Assembly (NCBI GenBank): GCA_036927565.1
Contig: JAYESD010000001.1
Location: 271,509,560 to 271,573,559 of the forward strand
Direction: 5' to 3'
Origin: Tuctoria greenei
Taxonomy: Eukaryota > Streptophyta > Magnoliopsida > Poales > Poaceae
Length of the DNA: 64,000 nt
Every line of letters starts with the position of its first letter. The stretch's first letter is position 1. The notes under the pieces were generated by a model. That model had not been told where the DNA came from. It worked only from the letters and a program-made list of their open reading frames with translations, and ran no database searches. A program made the translations under genes and the position numbers. This document shows, one piece after another, positions 20,298-32,972 of the stretch.

Positions 20298-20566
20298 AAT
20301 TAGTATTAGAGCCACAGGTTGACCGTAGGATGCAACCTAGATAGAATGGACACTTTAGAGCACATAGGAGCACTCAGGAATCGAGGTGTTTTTGTTTGGT
20401 GTGATGTTTGCTATATATTGTTTGCTTGTGTTCTTAATAGAGGATTTGGGATGCTTTAGCATTGCCATATCCACGTACGCTAGTGTAGGTAGTTGTTTAG
20501 TTTTATATCCCTTGATGCATATAGTTGGGGACATTTTCCAAATTCTTATCTCTTGCTTTTCTTCAG
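20298..20566 (+). other. Element D leader with primer-binding site
   Basis: TAGTATTAGAGCCAC at 20301-20315 is a mutated initiator-Met tRNA primer site (TGGTATCAGAGCCAC expected), three bases after the 5' LTR. The rest is an A/T-rich untranslated leader ending CTTTTCTTCAG just before the gag ATG at 20567, which also resembles a splice acceptor. Confidence 0.7.
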
Positions 20567-21958
20567 ATGGTGAGGACTCGCAACCAGAGGGATGACAATG
20601 ATGAGGTGTAGAACAATGGAGCACCTCAGAACAACAATAGACAAGGACCTGCTCATGGAGCTATCAACATTGAGCAGTTTTTGGCTATGCAAAACCAGCT
20701 GATGCAGACCATGATACAGACTATGGGACAACTGCACGCTGGTAACATCAACAATCAGCCCCACATGCCTCCACCGCCACCCCCACCTCCTCATAACCGG
20801 TTGGGAGAGTTCATAGGGCCAGACCGCCAACCTTTGCTCAAGCTGCTGACCCTATGGATGCGGATAATTGGTTGAAGTCCGTAGAGAAGAAACTGGCTAT
20901 CATTCAATGCAGTGACTAGGAGAAGGTTCTATTTGCTTCTCATCAACTAGTTGGAGCAGCTGCTGATTGGTGGGATTCACTATGCAACGCCCATGAGAAC
21001 TAAGAGAGGATTACTTGGGCTGAATTCAAGGAGAGCTTCCGTTCTCATTATGTGCCGAAAGGAGATATGATTTTGAAGAGGCAAGAGTTTGAAAACTTAA
21101 GGCAAGGAAGGTCAGGCGTGAGTGAGTATCTTAATAAATTCACTCAACTTTCAAGATATGCGCCTGAGGATGTGAGTCGGGATAGCCAGAAGCAATACTT
21201 GTTCATGAGGCTTGAACATTGAAATCCAAGTGCAATTCCTAAATTGTGATTATGCCAACTACCAGAAGCTTGTGGACAAAGCAATTGTTGTGGAGAACAA
21301 GGTTCATGATATGGATCAAGACAACAAGAGGAAGGCGCCATATCAAGGAAAGCAACAAGGAAATAACGTGCGCCCTCGCTTTGCACCGCCTAATGTGCCT
21401 TATTTCAGCTCCTCAGCGCCTGCTCATCACCGTGGTTATGCACCGTGCCCAACTTAGTTTGTGCAGCAGTGCCCTGTTATGCAAGCACTTAGGCCTCCAA
21501 TGCCTTTTGCACCTCATGCCAACTTTCCTGGTCCAAATTCTGTTGCAGCAAAGAAGTGCTATACTTGTGGAGAAACTGGACACTTTGCGCATCAATGTCC
21601 TAAGTCAGGCCTTGGTCAAGGAAGCAATGTGCTGAGGCAAAACCCAAGACCCAATGGAGGAGCGCCGCAAGGAAATCGTGGACAACAGAATTTTGCTCGT
21701 GGCAATGTGAACCACGTCTCTACGGAGGATGCGCAACAAGCGGATGACGTGGTCATTGGTATGTTTCTTGCAAACTCTAACCCGGCGACTATGTTATTTG
21801 ATTCTGGAGCATCGCATTCGTTCATTGCATCGAGATATGTTGCCAAGTATAGTGTGTCTATCTCTCATATGAAGTTTACTCTATTGGTTAAGTCTCCTGG
21901 AAGAGAGATAAGGACAAATATAGTATGTCCAAAAGTAAGCCTTAGAATAAGGGGGTAG
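20567..21958 (+). pseudogene. Element D gag and protease region
   Basis: The frame starting MVRTRNQRDDND hits a TAG after 14 codons. A proline run (near 20770), the capsid-like gag domain (about 20850-21220: PMDADNWL, AADWWDSL, FKESFRSHYVP, LNKFTQLSRYAPED) and a knuckle CYTCGETGHFAHQC (about 21557-21598) follow in changing frames. The aspartic-protease motif LFDSGASHSFIA is at about 21797. At least three stops and several frameshifts separate these parts. Typical of chromovirus gag with one CCHC knuckle. Confidence 0.85.
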
Positions 21959-24900
21959 ACTTCTCCGCCAACCTCATTGTCTTGGATTCTCAAGGTTTGG
22001 ACATTATACTTGGTATGGTCTGGTTGAGGAAACATAATGGAGTTATTGAGTGTGCCACGAAGACGGTGAAGTTGACCAATGAAGAAGGGATCATTGTAGA
22101 ATTTGAAGCATCTCAACACGCACCAAAGCAATTGGAGCTGGATCATATGGACGGTGCCGCAGTTGAGGAGATTCAGTGGTGTGCGAATTTTTGGATGTGT
22201 TTTCGGATGAGTTGCCAGGTATGCCACCTGATCGAGACATTGAGTTTGTTATTGATTTAATACCTGGAGCTGCACCTATAGCTAAGAAGCCATATAGGAT
22301 GCCTCCTAAGGAATTAGCCGAGCCCAAGAACAGATTCAAGAGCAACTAGAGAAAGGTTTTATTCGCCCTAGTTCTTCACGTTGGGAAGCGCCCGTTCTAT
22401 TTGTGGACAAGAAGGATGTGTCACAAAGGATGTGTGTGGATTACTGAGATCTCAATGAGGTGACAATCAAGAACAAGTATACCTTGCCCTGTATAGAGGA
22501 CTTGTATGATCAGATGAAGGGTGCTTGTGTCTTCTCTAAGATTGATTTGAGGTCAGGCTATTTTCAAATGAAGATTAGACCATCGGACAAACCCAAGACA
22601 GCTTTCAGGATACGATATGGATCATATGAGTACACAATGATGTCCTTTGAATTGACAAATGAGCCTGCTTACTTCATGTAACTCATGAATAAGGTCTTCG
22701 TGGAGTACTTGGAAAAGTTTGTAGTGGTGTTCATTGATGACATTATGATCTACTCGAAGGATGAGAAGGAACATGAGGACCACTTGAGGCTTACATTGCA
22801 GAAATTGAGGGAGCACCAATTGTATGCCAAGTTTAGCAAGTGCCAGTTTTGGTTGAAAGAGGTGTCGTTTCTGGGTCATATCATCTCAGGAGGAGGAGTA
22901 TCGGTTGACCCAGGAAAAGTGAGAGATGTGCTAAAGTGGGAGCCACCGCAGAATGTAAAGGAAATAAGGAGTTTTCTTGGAATGGCTGGATATTACCGTC
23001 GATTCATCAAGGACTTTTCTAAGATAGCCAAGCTAATGACGGAATCGCTAATGAGACAAAAGGCTTTCCGATGGACTGAAACTTGTCAAAATAGTTTTGA
23101 GGAGCTAATAAAGAGGTTAACCAAAACCCTAGTTTTGATATTGCCGGACGTGAGCAAGAGTTTTGACATTTATTGTGATGCATCAAGACAAGGACTTGGA
23201 TGTGTGCTCATGCAAGAAGGTCAAGTGGTTGCCTACGCATCGAGGCAATTGAAAAAACATGAGTGGAATCATCCTATGCAGGATTTGGAACTTGCAGCCG
23301 TGGTACACACATTGAAAATTTGGAGACACTACATTCTTGGTCATAGGTATGAAATTTACACAGATCATAAGAGTCTCAAGTACATATTCACACAAACGGA
23401 TCTGAATTTGAGGCAATGAAGATGGTTGGATCTCATCAAGTATTATGACTTAGGAATCAACTATCACCCGGGAAAGGCCAATGTAGTGGTCGATGCTTTG
23501 AGTAGAAAAGGGGTAAGTCATCAACTCGTAGTTCGAGAGCTGCCATCCGAGCTATGTAGGGAGTTTGAACGGTTGAAACTTGGATTTGTAAATGAGATGG
23601 GAATGATGGAGTTAAATCCGACCTTGGAGCAAGAAATTCGAGAGGGTCAAACAAAGGATGAGGAAATTCAAGAGATCAAAGAAAGGACCCAAGAGGGAAG
23701 AGAATTCAGATTTGATGAAGATGAACATGGCACTCCATGGCTTGGAAAAAGAATTGTCGTGCCTAATGTGAAGCATATTCGGGAGACAATACTAAAGGAG
23801 GCACATGACTCATCATACTCGATTCACCCCGGTTGTACGAAGATGTACAAGGACTTAAAGACATGTTATTGGTGGACTAGCATGAAAAAGGACATAGATG
23901 AATACGTAGTGTTGTGTGATGTGTGCCAACGAGTCAAGGCGGAACACCAAAGGCCAGTCGGATTATTGCAGTCATTAAATATTTCAGAATGGAAGTGGGA
24001 AGTGATTGGCATGGAGTTTATAGTTGGATTGCCACGTACTCAGTCCGGTTATGACTGAATTTGGGTAATTGTGGATCGATTGACCAAGTCAGCTCATTTT
24101 GTTCCTATCAAGACCACCTATACCACTGCGAAGCTAGTAGAGCTATACATGGAGCACATTATGTGCCGACATGGGGTTCTGAAGAAAATAGTGTCGGATA
24201 GAGGTTCTCAGTTTACCTCCAGGTTTTGGCAAAAAAAATGCATGAAGCTTTGGGAACAAGGTTGAATTTCATCTCAGCATATCACCCCCAAACGGATAGA
24301 CAAACTGAGAGGACCAATCAGATTTTGGAGGACATGTTATGAGCTTGTGCTTTGAAGCATGGGAAAAATTGGCACAAGAGCTTGCTATATGCGGAATTCT
24401 CATACAACAATAGTTACCAAGCAAGTTTGAAGATGTCACCATGCGAAGCACTATATGGAAGGAAGTGTAGGACACCCTTGTTTTGGAGTGAGGCAGGGGA
24501 GAATCAAGTATTTGGTCCGGATGTGCTGCTAAAAGCTGAAAAGCAAGTCCAGATTATTCGTGAAAACTTGAGGGTTGCTCAATCAAGACAAAAGGGCTAT
24601 GCGGATAATAGGCGGAGAAAACTAGCCTTTGAAGCGGGAGACTTCGTATACCTCAAGGTGTCACCAATGAGATGTCATAATAGGTTTAATATAAGAGGCA
24701 AGCTAGCACCTCACTACATTGGGCCATTCAAGGTTATGGAAAAACTGGGAGAAGTAGCATATAAACTGGAGATGCCAACTCATCTTTCAGATGTCCATGA
24801 TTTGTTTTATGTTTCCCAGCTCAAGAAGTGCTTGAGAGTACTGGAAGAACAAGTGCCAATGGAAGAATTGGAACTAGAGGAAGATTTGACTTATGTCGAG

Positions 24901-25194
24901 AAACCGGTTAAAATCTTGGAAACCAAGGAGAGAGTCACAAGGAACAAGACTATTAGATGGTGTAAAGTTCAATGGAAGGATCACACAAAACCAGAGGCAA
25001 CATGGGAGTTGGAGGATGATCTCAAGAAGGAATTTCCCTATCTTTTCTCTTCCGCGTCGAATCTCGAGGGCGAGATTCATTTTAAGGGGTGTAGGTTCAT
25101 AACACCCTCATTTTCATGCATCATGCCCTGCATCCATCATAATACATGTTTAACATTAATTCACATAAAAAGGAATAAGTTTAAAATGAATTAG
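21959..25194 (+). pseudogene. Element D pol: reverse transcriptase, RNase H, integrase, chromodomain
   Basis: Reverse transcriptase motifs run from 22270 (KKPYRMPPKE) through FSKIDLRSGYFQM and the catalytic FIDDIMIYSK (about 22730). RNase H has YCDASRQGLGCVLM, LELAAVVHTLKIWRHY and YTDHKSLKYIF (to 23417). Integrase has the zinc finger HPGCTKMYKDLKTCYWW..CDVCQRVKAEHQ (23825-23955), then core motifs near 24070-24310. The C-terminal chromodomain (about 24890-25040) has VEKPVKILETKER, VQWKDHTKPEATWE and LKKEFPYLF. Stops lie near 21956, 22260, 22444, 22679, 23417, 24056 and 24342. The last frame runs about 95 bp into the 3' LTR. Chromodomains target integration to heterochromatin. Confidence 0.9.
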
Positions 25195-25765
25195 AAACAA
25201 AACCGCACTTAAGAATTCTAGAAAGTGCGGACTAGTCCGATTTTGTGCGGACTAGTACGATTTCTCTCTGACTTTGAACGGACTTGTCCATTTTTCTGCG
25301 GACTAGTCTATTTTTCCCTTGGACACTTTCGGACTTGTACGGCCCAATGCGGACTAGTAAGATGTTCCAATAATCCTTGAAAATTTGCTAAGTCCCTGGA
25401 CTTATCTAGACTAGTCCAGCGTTCTAGTGGACTTGTCCGTTTTTCCCTCTGACTAAAGTTGGACTTGTCCGATTTTGGTCAGACTTGTGTGTTTTTCGCC
25501 TCTAGATAAGTTCAGACTTGTCTAATGTTCAGTCCGGACATGTCCAATTTCCCTCTGTCCAACTTCGGACTAGTCTGACCCTTTTCCGACTTATCTGATA
25601 AATCGCGACTCTGAGTTGATCTCTTATTTCACGACTTGTTTCTTGGGTTTTACGTTAAGTTGTCCTAGGGACGTCGTGCCTAACTCTTTTAGAGCCCATG
25701 TGGGACTCCAAACCGACCCCTAGTCATCTCAAACTCGAAATCCATCTAACCCTAGTCTCCACCTC

Positions 25766-25773
25766 TATATAAA
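25766..25773 (+). promoter_or_regulatory. Probable TATA box of the D 3' LTR
   Basis: TATATAAA in the same context (CTCCACCTC upstream, CAACCCCACC downstream) as at 3151. Confidence 0.6.
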
Positions 25774-27929
25774 CAACCCCACCCCTTGGCTTGACATCTA
25801 TTTGCCACTTTTCCACCTCACCCAAACCCTAGCTCGTGAGTAGCCGACACCAAAGAAGAAGAAGGAGGTCCCAAGCAAGAAGAAGAAGAGGAGGAAACGA
25901 AAGAGGGTCAAGATCTCCATCAACTTCACGTTCTTCGATAATTGACCGTCAAGTTCTTCGTCAACCCTAGATATTCAAGAACCAAGTGTTGCCTCGAAGA
26001 TCCTTGATTCTTCAGAGTCCTAAACACCTGGTATACCTTCTACATCCTTTTCCTTACTTGAATTCAACCCAAATCTCCAAAATTCACGTAGATCTAGAAA
26101 ACCCTAATATGTTGTTCCTGCGCAGTGCGGACTAGTCCGGACTCCTGCGGACTTGTCTGATTTTGCAACTAAATTGTGTTGAATTAATTCTAAAATCAGA
26201 TCGAATTAACTCCAAATTTTTATAAACTTGTTAAAAGCTATTAGAACAAGTTAGTGATCATTAAAAGCGACTCATTAACAAGTTCCACCTTGCATTTGCA
26301 TTAATCATGCATGTCATGTCATATTGAGTAATGTTTGTGCACTTTTTGATTGTGTTTCTTGTTTGTATGTTTATTGTGCGGATTAGATGGATTTGCGCTA
26401 GAGAGTGCCGCAGAGGATCTTCAACACCAAGAGTTGAAGGCTTTGACCCAAACAAATCCCAAGAGCAAGGCAAGTGTCCTTGAGCATATTGATCCCGTTT
26501 CTAAAATAAATGTTTTGTTTGCAAAAATGCATGCATGTGTCAATTTGATGGGAATCCTGTGATAGGAAGTTTACTAGATTTGTTTAACCACCCTTGTCAC
26601 CTGGAATACATGGTAGAGAGTCGGGAAGGGCTTTTTACTTATTTGCTTCGTTTAATTAATTGGGATGGGAAAACAACACTACACATTTAATTATGCATTA
26701 ATGAGATTATGGTTAATATGAACTGGTCAATATGATAGGGTAATGGATGATCTAACAAGCATGGAATGCGGATTGGGTTGGATGTTATAGTGGTTTGCTT
26801 GCTTTAGATCTAAGGAACGGTTCATGAGAGAATAATCCAAGACTACATTGCCACCACGAGGCAAAGTATGGGTGCGGCGTAGCCGATTAATTAGGGCTTT
26901 GCCAGTGCTATTTGGACCATTAAGAATACTCGGGGAAGGGGTAGTCGGATTGGGTTTGTTGATGATTGGTGGGACTACCCTGGGATCCGAATGGCTCAAG
27001 AAGGGGTCATTGGTTGATGATGTGCTCAGTTAGAGGCATCACCACCGGTGAAACCTCAGTGGGGTCTAAAATAGGCTAGTAATCCCTTGGTAAAGGCTAT
27101 TTTGTGATCTCTTGGCCATACACCAAAGGAAGTGTAATTGGCATAAGAGAGGTTCTTTAGTCGCCGATGGGTGATGAAATCACAAACACGTAGGTAAAGT
27201 GGTACAAACTCTGCAGAGTCTAATAAACTATCATGATAGCCGTGCTCCCGGTTATGAGCGCCTGGATGACCTACATGATTAGAGGGTACTTGGAATTTGG
27301 GATGGTTGGTTGGTTATGGTTATGGTTATGGTTTGATACTGGTTATGGATGGTATTATGAATTGTGGCAATGGATATGGTTATTGGTAATGAGAAATCTG
27401 GTATATGGATGATGGTAATGAATTGTGGACTGATATTATGATATTACTTATGGTTTATGATGGATTTACTTCACATACATATATTATATTGCTTTCCAAA
27501 TGTTTTATTGTACTTTTCAGCACTTAGCCATTATTATATTCGTCATTTGGATATGCTACATGTCATACTTTCCACACTTGCTGAATACGATATGCACTCA
27601 CTCTTGCAATTCCCCCACCAACAGTTGGAGGTCAGGATTGGGAGTTTAACGATGATAGTGCGGAGTTCTAGGCAGTGTCTACCGTCATCTTTGCATGTGG
27701 AGTGTTGGAGCTGCGCTATACCCTTTGCTTATGCTGCTTAGTTGGTTCAGTTTAGTTTATTTCCGCTGCATTAGTTCAAACTTGTCATTAATATTCATTA
27801 GTGTTTATATTCGAGGATAATATGGTTTGTGTAATAAAAGTACTTAAGTAATCTTGCTCTGTGGTAATTATTTGTTTATCATTTGTGAATCACTTGTGTA
27901 TGTGTGTTAAGCATCCTGGGCACACATAC

Positions 27930-28219
27930 TGTTGGTACCCTGCAGACCGGGTACCCCCGCGCACAGGAGAAAACCGCTAAGGACTCCGCCTCTGCCTAAG
28001 AGGCCGACTCTGAGGCTGCCACGTTGAGGAGGGAAGGACCAGCTCCTACCTCCCATGGACGTAGGGTATTACGATCCGGCGGCCCGAACCACGTAAATCC
28101 CCTGTGTTCACCACCCTGCTGTGTTCGATCTCCTGGGACTAGCCCTCGTGAATCCAAAGAACCTCCGCGGGCTGCTCTCTAAGCAGGTCCGAGGGAAGTG
28201 TCGTTTACGACCTTCGACA
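27930..28219 (+). repeat. Tat-E 5' LTR with 755-bp internal deletion
   Basis: It starts TGTTGGTACCCTGC and ends CTTCGACA. It matches both ends of the 3' LTR but joins CTACCTCCC directly to ATGGACGTAGGG. The missing part equals 39130-39884, which holds the G-box array and TATA box. CTCCC is present at both deletion ends. Confidence 0.92.
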
Positions 28220-28221
28220 TT

Positions 28222-28240
28222 TGGCGCGCCAGGTAGGGGG
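28222..28240 (+). other. Tat-E primer-binding site (tRNA-Arg type)
   Basis: TGGCGCGCCAGGTAGGGGG, two bases inside the 5' LTR; same sequence as in Tat-A and Tat-C. Confidence 0.82.
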
Positions 28241-28272
28241 CTTTTTCCCCGTCAAGATCTCCACCATCAGCA

Positions 28273-29874
28273 ATGGTGAATGACCAATCCAACGCCGGTT
28301 CATCCAGGGCGCAGTCGCGGAGACAGACAGTGGCGGAGGATCAGGCGTCATCCCGCTCTAGAGCAGGCTATCGCTCTAGGGCAGGAAGGTCAGGACCTTC
28401 GCATCGCCCTGCAGTCACTTCACCGGCTGCGGGCCGACACGCCACTCCACGGCGTACTCCGGCCGTGACAGCAATCACGGCGCCACCGGCTGCAAGCCCG
28501 GAGAGTGCACTCGCGGCAGCGCGCGCGCTACTCCACAACCCTCCTGCTGGGGATGCTCCTCAGGGAGCAGCTCAGCAGTGGATCAACGACGTCGACCACC
28601 TCGTCAACGCTGCACTCAATGCGCCTCCGTCGAGGGAGACACATGCCCAGCCGATGCATGTGTCATTGTCGCGAACATCGACAATCGACCGATGGACGGC
28701 AGACTCGCGCTCGACCAGGATCTCAATAACAGATCTGAGAACCGGGCTGTAGCGCCGCAGGGCCGGAGAGGACTGCCGAGTCACCATCGAGCGCCAGAGG
28801 GAGCGTCGGCGCAACCTCGAGGCAGATTACAGCGTGCCGGGCCCCGTGCCCCCGGCTCATGCTGTGCCTCCACCACACCAGACGTACGTCGCACCTACAC
28901 TGCACCAGGCGTACATCGCGCCTCCTGCACAGGCGTATGCAACACCGGCCCAGCACCAGGTGTACGCAGGCCCGCCTGCTCACCCGGGGTATGCGCTGCC
29001 GCCGCCGGCACCAGTCAGCCCCAGCCAAGGGTGTGCAGCACTAGCGCCTCACCTCCGTTTTGTGGTCTGGCCACGAAAGTTCCGGCCGCACATGCCGGAG
29101 AAGTACGACGGGAGCATCAACCCGAGCGAGTTCCTGCAGATCTACACCACTGTGATACTAGCTGCAGGAGGCGACAAGGCCATTATGGCTAACTACTTCC
29201 CCGTCGTCCTGATCGACCCAGCTCGGTCATGGCTCATGAACCTACCCCAAGGGTCCATAACCTCTTGGGATGAGTTGTGTCGACAGTTCGTGGCTAACTT
29301 CGGCAGTTCCTACAAGCGCCCCGGCACCGAGCTTGACCTCCACGCCGTTAGACAGTGCGCTAGAGAGTCGCTGCGATCGTTTATCCAGCGGTTCTCCCAG
29401 GTACGGAACACCATCCCTCATATTGCTAGCGCATCGGTTATTGTTGCGTTCAGGCAAGGTGTGAGGGACAAGAAGATGCTCAAGAAGCTAGCGACGCACG
29501 AGGTGCGTGATGTCTCCGAGCTGTTCTCCCTGGCAGACAGATGTGCCAGGGCAGCTGAGGGGCGCAACTGGCACTCCCAGCCATCCTCGGAAGCAAGGGA
29601 AGCCACCCCGACTGAGGAAGGAGCCTCTACGAGGAGCAGCAGCAAGAAGAAGAAGAAGGGCAGTGGCAAGAACAGGCCAAAGCCTGGAGCCCAGGCAATG
29701 GCAGCTGCGGCACCCGGTGGAGCCCGGGCATCGTGTCGAGACAAGCGCCCTAGGCAGTCGCCTGAGCCTGAGGAACCCGACTTCAAGTGCCCGGTGCACC
29801 GTACAAATAGCCATAGTGCTAGCGAGTGCCGGGAAGTGAAGAGGTTCGCGGAACATTTCCACGAACAGAAATAG
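28273..29874 (+). pseudogene. Tat-E gag
   Basis: The frame opens MVNDQSNAGSSRAQS and has a TAG at 28750-28752. The N-terminus is rich in Ser/Arg/Ala, followed by repeats of HQTYVAP/HQAYIAP/HQVYAGP type (28870-28990). The capsid-like gag domain (about 29060-29560) has WPRKFRPHMPEKYDG, NPSEFLQIYTTVILAAGG, ARSWLMNLPQGSITSWDEL, SFIQRFSQVRNTIPHI and MLKKLATHEV. A Lys/Arg-rich tail (SSKKKKKGSGKNR) and CPVHRTNSHSASEC follow. A TAG at 29872 and one near 29908 interrupt the join to the protease, which is in the same frame. Function as for Tat-A gag. Confidence 0.9.
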
Positions 29875-30842
29875 AGGCAGCAGCGCCAGGAGGGCGCACC
29901 ACCCCGCTAGAGGGAGGGCAAGCAGAAGACTGATCCTGAGAAGGAGGATGACAGCGAGATGGGGTTCCAGGAACCCCAGCGGGCAGTCAAGGCCGTTTTC
30001 GAGGGTGGCGACTCCGACTCCAGCAGTGATAAGGAGCGTCGCAAGACCCTCCATGTCATCTACGGGGGAGTCACCGAACCCACATCCCGAAACGCGGTGA
30101 AAACCCTGCGACAAGCAGTGGCTGCAGTGGCCCCCGCCCCAAGTCCGGCTCCCCACCACAAGTGGATCAGCACGACGATCAGCTTCGACACTTCTGACTG
30201 CCCGAAGAACATGGCAGGGGCAGGAGTGCTCCTGCTGCTGGTGTCCCCGACCATCGCCAACGTGAAGGTCTTTCACGTGTTGATAGATGGAGGGGTGGGC
30301 CTCAACCTCATCTCCACGACGGCTTTCCGAAAGCTGCAGGTGCCGATGTCCCAGCTCACACCCTCGAGCCCGTTCTCGGGTGTCAGACCTGGGAAAATCC
30401 TCCCGTATGGTAACATACACCTCCTGGTGACCTTCGGGACCCCGGAGAATTACCGTACGGAGAGCGTCTTATTCGACGTGGCAGACGTCGACCTCTCCTT
30501 CAACGCAACCATCGGGAGGCCAGCCCTCTACAGGTCATGGCTGTAGACCACTACGGCTACCTCGTCCTGAAGATGCCGACGCCTTCCGGTGTCCTCAGGA
30601 TCAGAGGGGACCGCTCAGCTGCAGTGTCAGCCTTGGAGCAGCTCCAAGCACTTGCAGCGGGGAGGGCTCCGGCCCCAGGAGGCTCGAAGGAGAGTTGGCC
30701 AGAGCAAGGCCCCGCGCAACGAGCCTCCACTACTGCACCCCAAGTGCAACCTGCCAACGACGACGACGTCCCCGTGAAGGTCGTCAGGATTGGCTCCGAG
30801 GCTGCCCAGACAACCCGTGTCGCGGGGAAATTGGACAGCAAA
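29875..30842 (+). pseudogene. Tat-E protease region
   Basis: Clear similarity resumes at 29959 with GFQEPQRAVKAVFEGGD and WISTTISFDTSDCPKN. The aspartic-protease motif LIDGGVGLNLIS is near 30283, and FNATIGRPALY is the second landmark. A 1-bp deletion near 30533 ends this frame at 30544; the sequence continues in the next frame (MAVDHYGYLVLKMPTPSGVLRIRGDRS) with a Gln/Pro/Ala linker up to the UAG at 30843. Confidence 0.88.
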
Positions 30843-30845
30843 TAG
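30843..30845 (+). other. In-frame UAG between protease and reverse transcriptase (Tat-E)
   Basis: Context is GACAGCAAATAGGAATGCGCG. It aligns with the UAG of Tat-A and Tat-C, although the surrounding DNA of this family has diverged. Confidence 0.9.
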
Positions 30846-32001
30846 GAATGCGCGCTCATCACCTTCCTCTGGGACAACGTCGATGTGTTTGCATGGAAAC
30901 CATCAAAAATGCCCGGGATCCCCAGGGAGGTGATTGAGCACCATCTGAAGATCTACCCCGACGCCCGACCGGTACAGGAGAAGCCCAGGAAACAGTCCAT
31001 CGAGCGGCAGAACTTCATCTGTGAAGTAATTAAGAAGCTGCTCGATGCTGGTTTCATTCGGGAGGTTCACCACCCACGGTGGTTGGCCAACCCTATTGTT
31101 GTTCCCAAGGCTGGCGGGAAGCTCCGGATGTGCATCAACTACACCAACCTCAATAAGGCATGTCCAAAGGATCCGTTCCCTCTCCCTAGGATAGATCAAA
31201 TAGTAGACTCAACATCAGGTTGTGATCTTCTGTGTTTCCTAGATGCGTATTCTGGTTTTCACCAAATACCTATGTCTAGGTAAGATGAGGAACACACTGG
31301 TAGACGGCCTGTATTGTTATGTCTCCATGCCTTATGGTCTCAAAAATGCTCTCCCCACCTTTGTACGTGCAATGCATAAGACATTCGGGGACCTCATTAG
31401 AGACCTGGTAGAGGTGTATGTCGACGACATCGTGATAAAAACCAGGGACAACACATCCCTATTAGACAACCTAGCCCGAGTCTTCAGCAAGCTGCGCACG
31501 ACACGCACGATGCTGAACCCCGACAAGTTTTTCTTTGGGGTCTCTGCAGGGAAGCTCCTTGGTTTCTTGGTATCGCACCGAGGGATCAAAGCTAACCCAT
31601 AGAAGATCAAGGCGATAGAGCTGATGCGGCCGCCGGCCCGCATCAAGGACGTGCAGAAGCTTGCAGGATGTTTGGCAGCCCTCAGTCGTTTCATCTCAAG
31701 ACTGGCCGAGCGGGCTCTGCCCTTCTTCAAGATTCTGCGGAAGTTAGGCCCCTTTGAGTGGACTGAGGAAGCTGAAGCGGCCTTCCAGGAGCTCAAGAAA
31801 CACCTGACGACGCTACCCATTGTAGTGGCGCCAGAACCCGGCGAACCGCTCCTGTTGTACATCACTACAACAACGGGAGTGGTCAGCATGGTCTTGGTTG
31901 CAGAGCGGCCGGAGCTACTGCCGCAACAAGCACCAGAAGGAGCCCCAGGGGGGGAGGCCGAGCCTCAAGGCCCGAACCTAGAAGAGACCCCCCCGCTGTA
32001 A
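30846..32001 (+). pseudogene. Tat-E pol: reverse transcriptase
   Basis: It begins ECALITFLWDNVDVFAWKPSKMPG and contains KLRMCINYTNLNKACPKD, FLDAYSGFHQIPM, LVDGLYCYVSMPYGLKNA, YVDDIVIK (about 31418) and GFLVSHRG. A stop plus small deletion at 31281-31300 shifts the frame, and a TAG lies at 31600-31602. The start of the dead RNase H (LLLYITTTTGVVSMVLVAERPE) is at about 31852-31915. A Pro/Gln/Glu linker follows and ends in a stop at 31999. Confidence 0.92.
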
Positions 32002-32015
32002 GTTCCAGTGACCAA

Positions 32016-32972
32016 GTGCCTTATGGGTCCCAGCCTACGGAGGCCCAGCTAGACCCTGGGAGCTACATTCCCCAGGATGCAGACGCATTGCAAGGAGCCC
32101 CGGACCCCCCAGGGAGGGTTTGGACCTCCCAACGGCCAGTCTACTACGTCAGTGAGGTCCTCCATGAAGCAAAAACAAGATACTTGGAGGTACACAAACT
32201 GCTGTATGCAGTGCTCATAGCGTCGAGGAAGCTCCGGCATTACTTCCAGGCTCACCGGGTTTCAGTGGTCACCTCCTTCCCAATGAAAACCGTACTCCAC
32301 AGCCCGAATTCGACTGGCAACATTGCCAAGTGGGCAGCGGAGCTGGCTGAGTTCAAGCTGGAGTTCTTACCTCGACATGCCGTCAAAAGCCAAGCACTAG
32401 CGGACTTCTTGGCCGAATGGACCCCATCACCAAGCAACCCGGGGGGCCCGGACAACGGCGAAACGGTGCCCAAGGCTCCAGTTTTCACCGAGACCCCTTG
32501 GACGCTCTACTTCGATGGCTCCTCGCAGAAGCAGGGGGTCGGCGCCGGGGTCCTGCTCCTCACCCCGACTGGGGAGCAGTTCAAGTACATGGTGTGCCTC
32601 GACTTCAAGACGACAAACAACATGGCAGAGTATGAAGCCCTAATCTTTGGGCTGAAGACTGCCCTGACCCTCAATGTCCGACAGCTTCTGGCTAAAGGTG
32701 ATTCTCAACTGATCATCAAGCAAGCCAAAGGAGAGTGCAGCTGCAACGACCCTCAATTAGCAACATATCTGCTGCATGTCCGGAAGCTAGAGAAGGACTT
32801 TGAAGTCTTGGACTTGTGCCATGTACCCCGAGCCGACAACTCAGTCGTAGACGACCTGTCAACGAAGGCCTCCACAGGGGCCCAGTGCCCCAAGTACTCT
32901 TTGCAAGGACGTTACCGCGACCAACCGCCCGGGCAGCCGAGCCGGGCGAAGGGGGTGAGCCCAGCACCTTGA
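32016..32972 (+). pseudogene. Tat-E pol: degenerate RNase H remainder and archaeal-like RNase H
   Basis: QRPVYYVSEVLHEAKTRYLE and KLRHYFQAHRVSVVTSFPMK belong to the catalytically dead first RNase H. After a short hinge (about 32430-32490), the second RNase H has WTLYFDGSSQKQGVGAG, FKTTNNMAEYEALIFGL, LLAKGDSQLIIKQ and RADNSVVDDLSTKAS. Here all expected acidic residues are present, unlike the Tat-A copy. Known Tat elements carry this second domain as the active RNase H. A frameshift near 32900 precedes the integrase. Confidence 0.9.
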
